A stretch of DNA of 64,000 nucleotides from Pseudomonadota bacterium (GTDB taxonomy: Bacteria; Myxococcota_A; UBA796; SXON01), in the NCBI GenBank assembly GCA_030685065.1, contig JAUXQH010000095.1, forward strand, positions 251,206-315,205, in the 5' to 3' direction. The notes below the pieces were generated by a model. It was given only the letters and a program-made list of their open reading frames with translations. It made no database searches and was not told the origin of the DNA. Both the position numbers and the translations under genes were made by a program. Of this stretch, positions 1 to 10,676 are shown in pieces; positions within the stretch are counted from its first letter, which is position 1; each line of letters begins with the position of its first letter.

Positions 1-4
1 GCGG

Positions 5-10
5 TAGCTT
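5..10 (+). promoter_or_regulatory. -10-like TAGCTT box, leaderless geometry
   Basis: TAGCTT is followed by seven bases and then the ATG at 18, with no Shine-Dalgarno between them. It is one of a family of boxes at this spacing in the window. Confidence 0.35.
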
Positions 11-17
11 GCGGGCG

Positions 18-1097
18 ATGTGGCTCTTGCTCCTCCTGGGTTGCTGGGACGTCGAACCGGCGGATCGCTCCCAGTGCGAGCTGGCGCACACCACGCGCGT
101 CCTCACGGAAGACGGCGCCACCATCGCCCTCCACCGCCACGCGGCCAGCGGGCCCCCGGTGGTGCTGGTTCACGGCATCTCGAGCAACCACACCTTCTGG
201 GACCTCGATCCGGCGCACTCCCTGGCGGCCTGGCTCCAGGCGCGCGGGCACGACGTGTGGCTGCTCGACCTGCGCGGCCACGGCGCGGCGACGGTGAAGA
301 AGAACGGCCAGCCCCAGCTCATGGGCTGGCGGGTGGACGACTACGGGCGCCACGACATGAAGGCCGCCGTCAATCACGTGCGCGCCTGCACCGGGTACGA
401 CCAGGTCGCGCTCGTGGGCCACTCCATGGGCGGGATGGTGGGGGCCATCTACGCCGCGACGGGCGGCGCCGACTCGCTCTCGGCGATGGTGCTCGTCGGC
501 AGCCCGGGCACGTTCACCAAGGGCGATCCGATCCTGGGCCTCGCCCAGGCCGGCCTCGCGGCGGGCGGGTTCGCGCTCGCGTCGGTGGACAGCGCCTCGT
601 TCAGCGCGCTCGCCGCCGACATGAGCCGCGGCCCGCTGAAGCTGACCATCCAGGAGCGGCTCTACAACCCGAAAAACTTCGAGCCGGGCACGATCGACCG
701 CATGCTCCGCTCGATCGTGAGCCCGATGTCGCGCGGCGAGATGCGCCACTTCTTCCGCATGCTGCGCGACGAGCGGTTCCAGAGCTGGGACGGCACGATC
801 GGCTACCTCGACGCGCTCGCGGACGTGAAGGTGCCCGCCTACCTCATCGTCGGCGCGGGCGATCGTCTCGTCGCGCCGGCGTGGGTCGAGGCCTACGCGC
901 CCGCGTTCGGCGGCCCCGTCGAGGTGTTCCACGCGGGCATCGCGTCGGGCCTCGGAGAGGACTACGGCCACCTCGACCTCGGGCTCGGCGAGCGCGCCCC
1001 CACCGAGATCTTCCCCCGCATCGACGCCTGGCTCGACCGCTACCCGCCCGCGCGCGACGGCCAGCCGCCGACGCCCTTCGTCCATCCGGATCCGTAG
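18..1097 (+). CDS. Alpha/beta-hydrolase lipoprotein
   Basis: Serine hydrolase of the alpha/beta-hydrolase fold, probably a surface-attached esterase or lipase; the substrate is not deducible. An oxyanion HG pair lies at about residues 52-53, the nucleophile elbow GHSMGG puts Ser136 in place, and Asp282 (GAGDR) and His318 complete the triad. The N-terminus MWLLLLLGC is a minimal lipobox with Cys9 and no basic residue. I chose the ATG at 18 because of this lipobox. The frame stays open to the window edge (TTG at 9), so a longer form starting outside cannot be excluded. It converges on lgt with a four-base gap. Confidence 0.85.
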   Translation: MWLLLLLGCWDVEPADRSQCELAHTTRVLTEDGATIALHRHAASGPPVVLVHGISSNHTFWDLDPAHSLAAWLQARGHDVWLLDLRGHGAATVKKNGQPQLMGWRVDDYGRHDMKAAVNHVRACTGYDQVALVGHSMGGMVGAIYAATGGADSLSAMVLVGSPGTFTKGDPILGLAQAGLAAGGFALASVDSASFSALAADMSRGPLKLTIQERLYNPKNFEPGTIDRMLRSIVSPMSRGEMRHFFRMLRDERFQSWDGTIGYLDALADVKVPAYLIVGAGDRLVAPAWVEAYAPAFGGPVEVFHAGIASGLGEDYGHLDLGLGERAPTEIFPRIDAWLDRYPPARDGQPPTPFVHPDP

Positions 1098-1101
1098 CGG
1101 A

Positions 1102-2007
1102 TCAGAGCCGCGGCGCGGAGGCTGTCTCGGGCTCGTCTTCGGGGCGGAACGGGGTCTCCGGGGAGACGCCCTTGCGAAACTGCAGCAGGACGATGATCAC
1201 GCCCGCGACCGCGACCGGGATCGAGATGAGCTGGGAGGTCGTGAACAGGCCGAAGTAGTCGAGCCCACGCACCTCGTCGCCGCGCATCGACTCGTTGATC
1301 GGCCGCCACATCGAGTAGAGCAGGAGCACGGACGCGATGACCTGCCCGTCGAACTTCCGGTAGCGCCAGATCACGGACGTGATGGCGAAGATCGTCAGCG
1401 CGGCGGCGGACTCCCAGAGCTGGGTCGGGTACACGACCACGTTGTTGTGGCCCACGCCGTGGCGGGTCATCTCGCCGAGGAAGGGGAAGTGCCCGAAGGC
1501 GAAGAGCTGCCCGCCGCTGAAGGTGTCGGGAAACAGCGGCGTGGCGTTCGTCGGCAGGCTGAACTCCGCGCCGTGGCAGCACCCGGCGAGAAAGCAGCCG
1601 ATCCGGCCGAAGGCGAGCCCCAGCATCACGGTCGGGCCGATGACGTCGGCGAGCTTCCACGCGTCGATGCCCTTGCGCGTCGCGTACAGGACGGTCCCGA
1701 TGCCCGCGAGGATGAACCCGCCGTAGAACGCGAAGCCCCCCTGCCACAGCCGGAAGAAGATCATCGGGTCAGCGAAGAACACGTCCGGCGTGGCCATCAG
1801 GAAGTGGAGGAGCCGCGCGCCCGCGAGCCCGAGCGAGATCGCGACGAGGTACACGCCCACCATCTTGTCGGGGTCGATGCCCACACGGGCCGCGCGCCGG
1901 TGCGACACGATCACCGCCGCGAGGAAGGCGAGCGTGATCATGAGGCCCCAGCTGTTGTAGGGGACCTCGCCGAAAGCCGTCTGCTGCGTGTGGAGGGTCG
2001 GGTACAT
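1102..2007 (-). CDS. lgt: Prolipoprotein diacylglyceryl transferase Lgt
   Basis: Integral membrane enzyme that transfers diacylglycerol from phosphatidylglycerol to the lipobox cysteine of prolipoproteins. The 301-residue product starts MYPTLHTQQ and has about seven hydrophobic segments. It carries FGRIGCFLAGCCHG in the position of the conserved Arg signature, and a YPTQLWES segment like the late conserved motif of the family. The frame runs upstream to 2085, but the ATG at 2007 gives the normal Lgt N-terminus and has a TAGACG box seven bases before it. It is relevant that the window encodes many putative lipoproteins with very short signals. The C-terminal tail is acidic (RPEDEPETAS). Confidence 0.93.
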   Translation of the reverse strand: MYPTLHTQQTAFGEVPYNSWGLMITLAFLAAVIVSHRRAARVGIDPDKMVGVYLVAISLGLAGARLLHFLMATPDVFFADPMIFFRLWQGGFAFYGGFILAGIGTVLYATRKGIDAWKLADVIGPTVMLGLAFGRIGCFLAGCCHGAEFSLPTNATPLFPDTFSGGQLFAFGHFPFLGEMTRHGVGHNNVVVYPTQLWESAAALTIFAITSVIWRYRKFDGQVIASVLLLYSMWRPINESMRGDEVRGLDYFGLFTTSQLISIPVAVAGVIIVLLQFRKGVSPETPFRPEDEPETASAPRL

Positions 2008-2014
2008 CGCCGGA

Positions 2015-2020
2015 CGTCTA
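2015..2020 (-). promoter_or_regulatory. -10-like TAGACG box before lgt
   Basis: On the minus strand TAGACG is followed by seven bases and then the lgt ATG, with no Shine-Dalgarno. The same hexamer precedes the genes starting at 28949 and 37770. Confidence 0.45.
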
Positions 2021-2157
2021 TCGCGCCACCCGGGCGGAAGATTCCGCGCGCCCGGGAGGACGTGCGGCGCCCCCCTTGACGCCACCCCGCCGACGAGGGT
2101 CCGGCACCCCGCGACGGACGTCGGCGCTCTCCATCACCAAAGCCGGCGTTCTACCAT

Positions 2158-2173
2158 TGGCACACCGCGTGCT
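2158..2173 (+). promoter_or_regulatory. Sigma-54 type -24/-12 promoter before radC
   Basis: TGGCAC, five bases, then GTGCT matches the sigma-54 consensus TGGCAC-N5-TTGCW at all but one core base, with GG and GC at the correct spacing. The expected start site is near 2184, twelve bases before the radC ATG. A sigma-54 activator is encoded just downstream on the other strand. Confidence 0.4.
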
Positions 2174-2195
2174 CGGGGCCCCGCCGGGAGGTCGG

Positions 2196-2849
2196 ATGCG
2201 ACCAAGAGAACGGTACCTGCTCGCGGGCCCGGACGGCGCCGGGGCATCGGATCTGGTGGCGTTGGTGCTCGGCACCGGCGCGGGCGGGCGAACCGCGCGG
2301 GCCATCGCGACCGATCTGCTCGACAAGTTCGGGGGGCTCCGCGGCATCGCCACCGCGCCGCCGGCGGCGCTCGCGGCGGTTCGCGGGGTCGGCCCGGTTC
2401 GCGCCGTGCGCCTCCACGCCGGGATCACGCTCGGTCAGCGCGCGCGCGCCGACGTGGCGCCCACCCTCAGCGCCATCTCCGACGCCACCGACGCCGCGAC
2501 GTGGTTCACGCCGGCGCTCGAGGGGCTCGACCACGAGGAGCTCCACGCGCTCTACCTCGACCGTCGCGGCCGGCCGCTCGCCTACCGCCGGCTCACCACG
2601 GGCAGCGACGCCGCCACGATCATCGATCCCCGCCAGATCCTCCGCCCCGCGATCGAGCTCGGCGCCACCTACGTCATCCTCGGCCACAACCACCCGAGCG
2701 GTGACCCCGAGCCGTCGGTAGAGGATGTACGCACGACCCGCATCGTCGCGTCGGCGGGAAAGACCCTCGGCGTCACCCTGCGCGACCACCTCGTGGTCGG
2801 CGGCGGGCGGTGGGTGTCGATGGGGAGCCGGGGGGAAGTGGGGGTTTAG
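2196..2849 (+). CDS. radC: RadC family JAB-domain protein
   Basis: RadC (DUF2466) proteins have an N-terminal helix-hairpin-helix-like part and a C-terminal JAB/MPN fold; the true role is unclear despite the historical link to repair. The 217-residue product begins MRPRERYLLAGP. It has the HhH-like segment GGLRGIA...AVRGVGPVRA at about residues 50-75 and the metal motif HNHPSGDPEPS near residue 165, which keeps the HxH and Asp ligands. An upstream TTG at 2076 would add 40 residues of unrelated Arg/Pro-rich sequence, so I prefer the ATG at 2196. Its stop abuts the stop of the convergent sigma-54 activator with no gap. Confidence 0.9.
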   Translation: MRPRERYLLAGPDGAGASDLVALVLGTGAGGRTARAIATDLLDKFGGLRGIATAPPAALAAVRGVGPVRAVRLHAGITLGQRARADVAPTLSAISDATDAATWFTPALEGLDHEELHALYLDRRGRPLAYRRLTTGSDAATIIDPRQILRPAIELGATYVILGHNHPSGDPEPSVEDVRTTRIVASAGKTLGVTLRDHLVVGGGRWVSMGSRGEVGV

Positions 2850-4463
2850 TCAGTCCTCGATCCCCCACCGGCGCAGCTTGTACAACAGGCTCGACCGCGC
2901 CACCCCGAGCATCCGCGCCGCCTGCGACCGGTTGCCGTTCGCCTTGCGCAGGGCTTCTACGATGACCTCCCGCTCGGCCTCCTCGATGGCGTTCCGGTTG
3001 GTCCACACCGCGGTCGTGCCGCTGTCGCGCTCGAGCGGGTTGAAGACGAGGCTCGCCGCGTCGATGGCGGGGCCGTAGAGCACGAAGGCCCGCGTCAACA
3101 CGTTGCGCATCTCGCGGGCGTTGCCGGGCCACGGGTAGGCCTTGAGCGCCTCGTGCGCGTCGGGAGAGAGCGTGATGTTGGGGGAGATGCGCTTCGCGAG
3201 GGTCTCCGCGACGATGGGGATGTCGTCGGGGCGCTCGCGGAGGGTCGGGAGGCGCACGGCGAGCACGGCGAGGCGGAAGTAGAGGTCGGTGCGGAAGGTC
3301 CCCTTCTTCGAGTCCTCCATGAGGCTGCGGTTCGTGGCCGCGATCACCCGCACGTCGGGAAAGGTGGGCTCGCTCCCGCCGACGCGGCGCACCTCCCCGC
3401 TCTCGAGCGAGCGCAGGAGCTTGCTCTGGGCCTCCTCGGGCAGCTCGCCCACCTCGTCGAGGAACAGCGTTCCGGCGTCCGCGCGTTGGAACGCGCCGTC
3501 CCGACGCTCGGTGGCGCCGGTGAACGCCCCCTTCTCGTGTCCGAAGAGCTCCGACTCGAACAACGACGCGGTGATCGCCCCGCAGTTGAGCGCGACGAAC
3601 GGCCGCCCGGCCCGCGGGCTCGCGTCGTGGAGGGCGCGCGCCGCGAGCTCCTTGCCGGTGCCCGACTCGCCGATGAGCAGCACGGGCGCGTGGTGCGCCG
3701 CCATCCGTCGCAACATCCCGAACGCACGCCGCATCGGCTCGGAGACGCCCACCATCTCGCCGAAGCGGTCGGCCATGGGGGCGTCCTCGCGCACGTCCCA
3801 TCCCACGGCGAACTCGGTGTTTCCGATGCGGATCTCCTCGCCGGGAAACACCGGGAGGATGTCGCGGATGCGGGCCGGCCCGAGGAACGCCGCGCCCAGC
3901 CCGGGCTCGATCATCGTCCGCCCGTTGAGGAGCCGCACCCGCACGTGATCCTTGACGAGCCCGGGGTCGGGCAGGACCACCCGGCTGCCGAACCCGCCCA
4001 CCGCCACGCGCCCGCCGCGAAGCCGGAACCGCCGCCCCTCACCGGGGCCGCTCGCGATGGTGAGCCACGCCTCGGCGATCGTGAGCTGCTCGCCCCCGGA
4101 GGAGACGATCTCCTCCGCGCGCTGCTCGGTCTGCGCCTCCTCGGTCGGGGCGGCGAGCACGTCGGTGTGGATGTCGACCCGCGCGGTGAAGGGGCCGAAG
4201 CGCAACAGATCGCCGTGCTCGAGCTCGCACCGCGACACGCGCTCGCCGTTGCGAAAGGTGCCGTTGCTCGATCGGTCCACCAGCGACCAGCCACCGTGGT
4301 GCGGATCGATGAGGCAGTGCGAGCGGCTCACCTCGTCGTCGGGGAGCACGACGTCGCAGTCGTCGACGCGTCCGATGCGGGTTCGGCCCTCGCGCAGGCG
4401 GGCGACGAACAACGGAGGATCCCCGGCCGCGTAGGGGCCTCGGTAGAATTCGAGTCGCGCCAT
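2850..4463 (-). CDS. FHA-domain sigma-54-dependent activator
   Basis: Bacterial enhancer-binding protein of 537 residues. Residues about 20-95 form an FHA phosphothreonine-binding domain ([19 protein letters not shown], then SSNGT). A second FHA-like stretch follows at about 130-225. The AAA+ domain at about 230-455 has Walker A GESGTGKE, the sigma-54-contacting GAFTGA loop, and Walker [10 protein letters not shown]. The C-terminus is a Fis-type helix-turn-helix ([16 protein letters not shown]). Such proteins read Ser/Thr kinase output in myxobacteria; no partner kinase is adjacent. The ATG at 4463 has a TAACAT box six bases upstream and no SD. The tandem FHA arrangement is less usual than one FHA. 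Confidence 0.93.
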   Translation of the reverse strand: MARLEFYRGPYAAGDPPLFVARLREGRTRIGRVDDCDVVLPDDEVSRSHCLIDPHHGGWSLVDRSSNGTFRNGERVSRCELEHGDLLRFGPFTARVDIHTDVLAAPTEEAQTEQRAEEIVSSGGEQLTIAEAWLTIASGPGEGRRFRLRGGRVAVGGFGSRVVLPDPGLVKDHVRVRLLNGRTMIEPGLGAAFLGPARIRDILPVFPGEEIRIGNTEFAVGWDVREDAPMADRFGEMVGVSEPMRRAFGMLRRMAAHHAPVLLIGESGTGKELAARALHDASPRAGRPFVALNCGAITASLFESELFGHEKGAFTGATERRDGAFQRADAGTLFLDEVGELPEEAQSKLLRSLESGEVRRVGGSEPTFPDVRVIAATNRSLMEDSKKGTFRTDLYFRLAVLAVRLPTLRERPDDIPIVAETLAKRISPNITLSPDAHEALKAYPWPGNAREMRNVLTRAFVLYGPAIDAASLVFNPLERDSGTTAVWTNRNAIEEAEREVIVEALRKANGNRSQAARMLGVARSSLLYKLRRWGIED

Positions 4464-4469
4464 GCGCGG

Positions 4470-4475
4470 ATGTTA
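4470..4475 (-). promoter_or_regulatory. -10-like TAACAT box, leaderless geometry
   Basis: TAACAT on the minus strand, then exactly six bases, then the ATG of the sigma-54 activator. No ribosome-binding site is visible. Confidence 0.5.
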
Positions 4476-4497
4476 CCACCAGTGCGATGAGACGCGG

Positions 4498-5025
4498 ATG
4501 ATCCCGATCGTTGCGCTGCTTGGCTGCGTGGCCGCCTGGCGCCCGGACGCGCCGGGGCGGTTCGACCTCGTGGTGCCCGACGGGTGGACGATCACCCAGA
4601 ACCGCCGTTGGCTCGGCAACGACGTGTTCGTCCTGGTCGAACCCGCCGCGCGCGCCACCATCACGATCCAGCTCCTCCGGGTCGACGCGGCCTCGGCCGA
4701 CGTGCCCCTCGATCTGCTCGCGGAGACCCGCGCCCTGTCCATGGGCCGCACCCTCGGCGTGGTGAACTCCCGCTCGGAGATGCACCACATCGCGCTCGAC
4801 GACCACGAGGCCTGGGCGGTGACCGGGCGGCGGAAGTGGCAATTCGTGGAGGGCGACTACACCGCGGTGTTCGCACGCGTCGGGCCGCACGTGGCCGCGA
4901 TCACGCTCCAGGCGCCGGCCGGCCAGCTCGACACCGTCCTGCTCGGCTGGTCCATCGTCCTCCAGACCCTGCGCTTCCCCCGCGATCCGATCTCCCCCGA
5001 CGCGCCCCAGTTCGAGGTGGACTGA
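4498..5025 (+). CDS. Putative lipoprotein, DcrB/PsbP-like shape
   Basis: The 175-residue product starts MIPIVALLGC, a minimal lipobox with Cys10. The body reads like the small DcrB/PsbP-fold lipoproteins: FDLVVPDGW near the start, then alternating strands with no catalytic motif. I do not recognise a specific function. I took the ATG at 4498 because the upstream start at 4462 adds a polar stretch that destroys the signal. It overlaps the following gene by one base (TGATG), so the two are translationally coupled. The gene at 46840 begins with a similar ITLDVPAGWEMT strand pattern and may be a distant relative. Confidence 0.7.
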   Translation: MIPIVALLGCVAAWRPDAPGRFDLVVPDGWTITQNRRWLGNDVFVLVEPAARATITIQLLRVDAASADVPLDLLAETRALSMGRTLGVVNSRSEMHHIALDDHEAWAVTGRRKWQFVEGDYTAVFARVGPHVAAITLQAPAGQLDTVLLGWSIVLQTLRFPRDPISPDAPQFEVD

Positions 5026-5852
5026 TGGCGCGGCTCCGCTGCGAGGTCCTCGAGCGGGAGGGCGCCCTCCCCCGGATCGTGCGGGACGAGGCGGGCAGGG
5101 TCCTGCGCCTCCACCGCGACGCGCCGCCCGCGGGCGCCGACTGGCTCGGGCACATCGGTGGCATCGGGGTCTGGGCGACCCCGAACGAGGGTGCCGACAC
5201 GATGGATGCGCTCGAGGTGGTCTGGCTCGACACGCCGGCCCTCGACGAGGTGGGCGTCGTCGTCGGCCCCGATCGCGGCGACGCCCTGGGCTTGTTCGAC
5301 TCCCCGACCAGCGCGGCGACCGGCGAGCACACCGAGGGCGCGCCTTCGGGGTTCGACCGCGCGGGCGAGCAGCGCCGCACCTCAGTGCTCGCGTGGATCG
5401 CCGCCGAGGAGGGCCATGCCCTCGCCCCGCCGCAGGGAGACGAGCCCGTCCAGGGACCTCCGTGCCAGCCCCTCAAGCGCCTGGTGGCCGACGAGCCGCT
5501 CGATCCGCTCCCGGCGCTCGAGGGCGTGCCTCGGCCCCGCCCGACTGCGCTCGCCTCGGCCCCGCGGCGCGAGCTGGCGCCCGAGCGCGAGGACACGGCC
5601 ACCCAGATCGAAGGGCTCGAGGGCATGCTCGACCGACGCTACGAGGCCGACGCGACCTCGCCGGACGGCGCCCCCCCGCTCGACACCCTCCCGCGGCGAG
5701 ACAGCCTGGCTGGCGCGCGGGCACCCGACGCGCGCGACTCGGACGGTGGCCCGCCCGACGCGACCCTCTCAGGCGCGACGGCCCCACGGCTCGCGCTGCT
5801 GTTCGCGCTGGCGGCCGCGGTGATCGCCTGGGCGCTGCAAGCGGCCGGGTGA
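5025..5852 (+). CDS. Tail-anchored protein of unknown function
   Basis: 275 residues with no recognised domain. Residues 1-130 are a globular-looking domain (MARLRCEVLEREG..., LGHIGGIGVWATP). The middle is low-complexity, rich in Pro, Ala, Arg and Asp. The last 20 residues (LALLFALAAAVIAWALQAAG) form one hydrophobic helix at the extreme C-terminus, so this is probably tail-anchored with the domain in the cytoplasm. The start overlaps the stop of the preceding lipoprotein gene, giving a two-gene unit. The frame is open upstream to 4584, but only the ATG at 5025 gives sensible sequence. Confidence 0.6.
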   Translation: MARLRCEVLEREGALPRIVRDEAGRVLRLHRDAPPAGADWLGHIGGIGVWATPNEGADTMDALEVVWLDTPALDEVGVVVGPDRGDALGLFDSPTSAATGEHTEGAPSGFDRAGEQRRTSVLAWIAAEEGHALAPPQGDEPVQGPPCQPLKRLVADEPLDPLPALEGVPRPRPTALASAPRRELAPEREDTATQIEGLEGMLDRRYEADATSPDGAPPLDTLPRRDSLAGARAPDARDSDGGPPDATLSGATAPRLALLFALAAAVIAWALQAAG

Positions 5853-5862
5853 ACGACCGCCA

Positions 5863-8764
<2,902 letters not shown>

Positions 8765-8777
8765 TACGGGGTTAGCT

Positions 8778-8801
8778 CCCGCTCGGGCGGGGGCGAGCGG
8801 G
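8778..8801. terminator. Hairpin between convergent genes
   Basis: CCCGCTCG and CGAGCGGG form a perfect 8-bp stem with an 8-base loop, between the stops at 8764 and 8805. There is no U-tract on either strand, so it is a weak or Rho-assisted bidirectional terminator at best. Confidence 0.4.
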
Positions 8802-8804
8802 CCG

Positions 8805-9386
8805 TCAGTCCGTCAGGAACGGCGCCAACAGCACCTCGAGGCTCGCCTCGAGGTCCTCCTTGGGGGCGCCGAGCGCCTCGATGTCGCCCGACGCGTTCAC
8901 CACCACGGTGAGCGGGAATTGACGCGCCCCATACCGATCGATCACCACCCGATGGGCGTCCCGCAGCACCGGGAATTCGAGCCGCTGGCCCTCGACCCAC
9001 GCCGAGAGCGTGGCCAATTCGCCGCCATCGGCGACGATCGCCAGGAAGCGCGCGCCTCGATTGCCGTACTTGCGGTGCAGGCGGTTGAGGGCCTGGAGCT
9101 GGCCCTCGGATCCGCTCTTCTGGACGAAGTGGATGACCACCACGCGAGCCGGGAAGCCGGGAAGCACGCCCGTGAAGTCCGAGAGCGCCACGGTCGGCCG
9201 GGCGACCGCGCGAAGCGACGCCTCCTCGTTCAATGCGGGGAGGGAGAACAACAAGGCGGCATCGCCGACGTGGACGTTCGGCCCTGGGAGGGGCGCGGCG
9301 GTGGCGGGCGCGATCAGGGCCAGGGCGAACAGGAGCGAGGTGAGCACGGAGCCTCCCAGGTGGAATCGGCTAACCACGACGCGCAC
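8805..9386 (-). CDS. Exported thioredoxin-fold protein without cysteines
   Basis: 193 residues with an N-terminal signal (about 1-30, ending ATAAP) and a TlpA/AhpC-like thioredoxin fold: ARVVVIHFV at the strand before the active site, then FLAIVADG, FPVLRDAHRVVIDRYG and PLTVVVNASG. Where TlpA has WCxxC this protein has VQKSGSEGQ, and the whole sequence contains no cysteine. It cannot act as a thiol redoxin and may be a structural or binding derivative. The GTG at 9386 is the longest start; a GTG at 9347 is also possible and still leaves the hydrophobic core. Confidence 0.7.
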   Translation of the reverse strand: MRVVVSRFHLGGSVLTSLLFALALIAPATAAPLPGPNVHVGDAALLFSLPALNEEASLRAVARPTVALSDFTGVLPGFPARVVVIHFVQKSGSEGQLQALNRLHRKYGNRGARFLAIVADGGELATLSAWVEGQRLEFPVLRDAHRVVIDRYGARQFPLTVVVNASGDIEALGAPKEDLEASLEVLLAPFLTD

Positions 9387-9463
9387 GGGGCGCCCTGGTG
9401 ATCCCTGCTTGGGGCGAAACTCCGGCGACTCCTGCGGTGGGCGGGGCGATAGGAGCCCATCCG

Positions 9464-10663
9464 ATGATCCCCGAACCGCTGCGCGACCTGTTCGTCCGCT
9501 TCCACGACGCGGGGGGGCGCGCCCTCGTCGTGGGCGGCTCCGTGCGCGACTCGCTGCTCGGCCAGCCCGGGAAGGACCTGGACATCGAGGTGCACGGGCT
9601 CCCCCTCGACGACGTGCTGCGCATCCTGCGGCGCCTGGGGCCCGTGAACGAGGTCGGGCGCGCGTTCGGGGTGCTCAAGGTGCGCTACGACGGCACCGAG
9701 CTGGACGTGAGCCTGCCCCGACGCGACCAGCGCGAGGGCGTAGGCCACACCGGGATCCGCGCCACGTGTGACCCCGACCTGGGCGTCAAGGAAGCCGCCC
9801 GTCGTCGCGATCTCACGATCAACGCCATCGCCTACGACCCGCTCACGGGCGCCTACGAGGATCCCTTCGGCGGCCGCGAAGACCTCGCTCGGCACCTGCT
9901 TCGCGCGGTCGATCCGCGCACCTTCGGGGAGGACCCGCTCCGCGCGCTCCGCGTCGCGCAGTTCGCCGCCCGGTTCGACTACGCGGTGGATCCCGAGCTC
10001 GAGGCCCTCTGCGCGGCCATGCCGCTTCAAGAGCTCCCGCCGGAGCGCATCCGCGGCGAGGTCGAAAAGCTGCTGCTCAAGGGGCGGGCGCTCGCGGCCG
10101 GATGGGCCTTCGCGCAGCGCGCCGGCATCTGGAAAAAGGTGCTCCCGGAGTGGGAGGACGCCCCCGAAGCCCTCGACCGCATCGCGCGAGTGCCGGTCGA
10201 GGAGCCGTTTCGTCGGCTCGCGTTGCTGTATGCGGCCGCGTGCGCGCACAATACACCGGCGGAGGTCGAGCGCGTCCTCGACCGACTCCGGGTGTTCCGC
10301 GTCGCCGGCTACCCCGTGCGCCGCATGGTGCTCTCCCTGGTTTCCCGCCGCGATCTCGCCCGCGGCACCCCCGACGATGCGACGGTTCGACGCCTCGCCG
10401 AGGAGGGCGACATGGACCTCCTCGCCGCGCTCGTCGAGTCCCCGGCGCTGCTCGACGCGGCCTCCCGGCTCGGAGTGCGCCACGCCCCGCTCCCGACGCT
10501 GCTCTCCGGCGCGGAGCTCACCGCGCTCGGCGTGCCGCCGGGCCCCGAGATGGGCCGGCTGCTCGCGGCCCTGCGCGCGCGCCAGCTCGAGGGGGCGATC
10601 TCCACCTCGGCGGAAGCGCGCTGCGAGCTCGCGCGTTTGTTGGAAGCCGAACGGAGCCCGTGA
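9464..10663 (+). CDS. CCA-adding enzyme / poly(A) polymerase family nucleotidyltransferase
   Basis: 399 residues of the class II tRNA nucleotidyltransferase/poly(A) polymerase family. The head domain has VVGGSVRD, the catalytic DLDIEV carboxylates, and RRDLTINAIAYD followed by DPFGG. The neck region DPLRALRVAQFAARF supplies the RNA-binding basic helix. No HD phosphohydrolase domain is evident, so it probably works as the CCA enzyme, though poly(A) polymerase cannot be excluded from sequence alone. AGGAG lies eight bases before the ATG at 9464, which excludes the upstream start at 9398. It diverges from the Cys-less redoxin. Confidence 0.88.
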   Translation: MIPEPLRDLFVRFHDAGGRALVVGGSVRDSLLGQPGKDLDIEVHGLPLDDVLRILRRLGPVNEVGRAFGVLKVRYDGTELDVSLPRRDQREGVGHTGIRATCDPDLGVKEAARRRDLTINAIAYDPLTGAYEDPFGGREDLARHLLRAVDPRTFGEDPLRALRVAQFAARFDYAVDPELEALCAAMPLQELPPERIRGEVEKLLLKGRALAAGWAFAQRAGIWKKVLPEWEDAPEALDRIARVPVEEPFRRLALLYAAACAHNTPAEVERVLDRLRVFRVAGYPVRRMVLSLVSRRDLARGTPDDATVRRLAEEGDMDLLAALVESPALLDAASRLGVRHAPLPTLLSGAELTALGVPPGPEMGRLLAALRARQLEGAISTSAEARCELARLLEAERSP

Positions 10664-10676
10664 CATAGTGCCCCCG

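Noticed and set aside
3153..4490. 445-residue plus-strand open frame
   Set aside because: Antisense to the sigma-54 activator, with the usual shadow composition.
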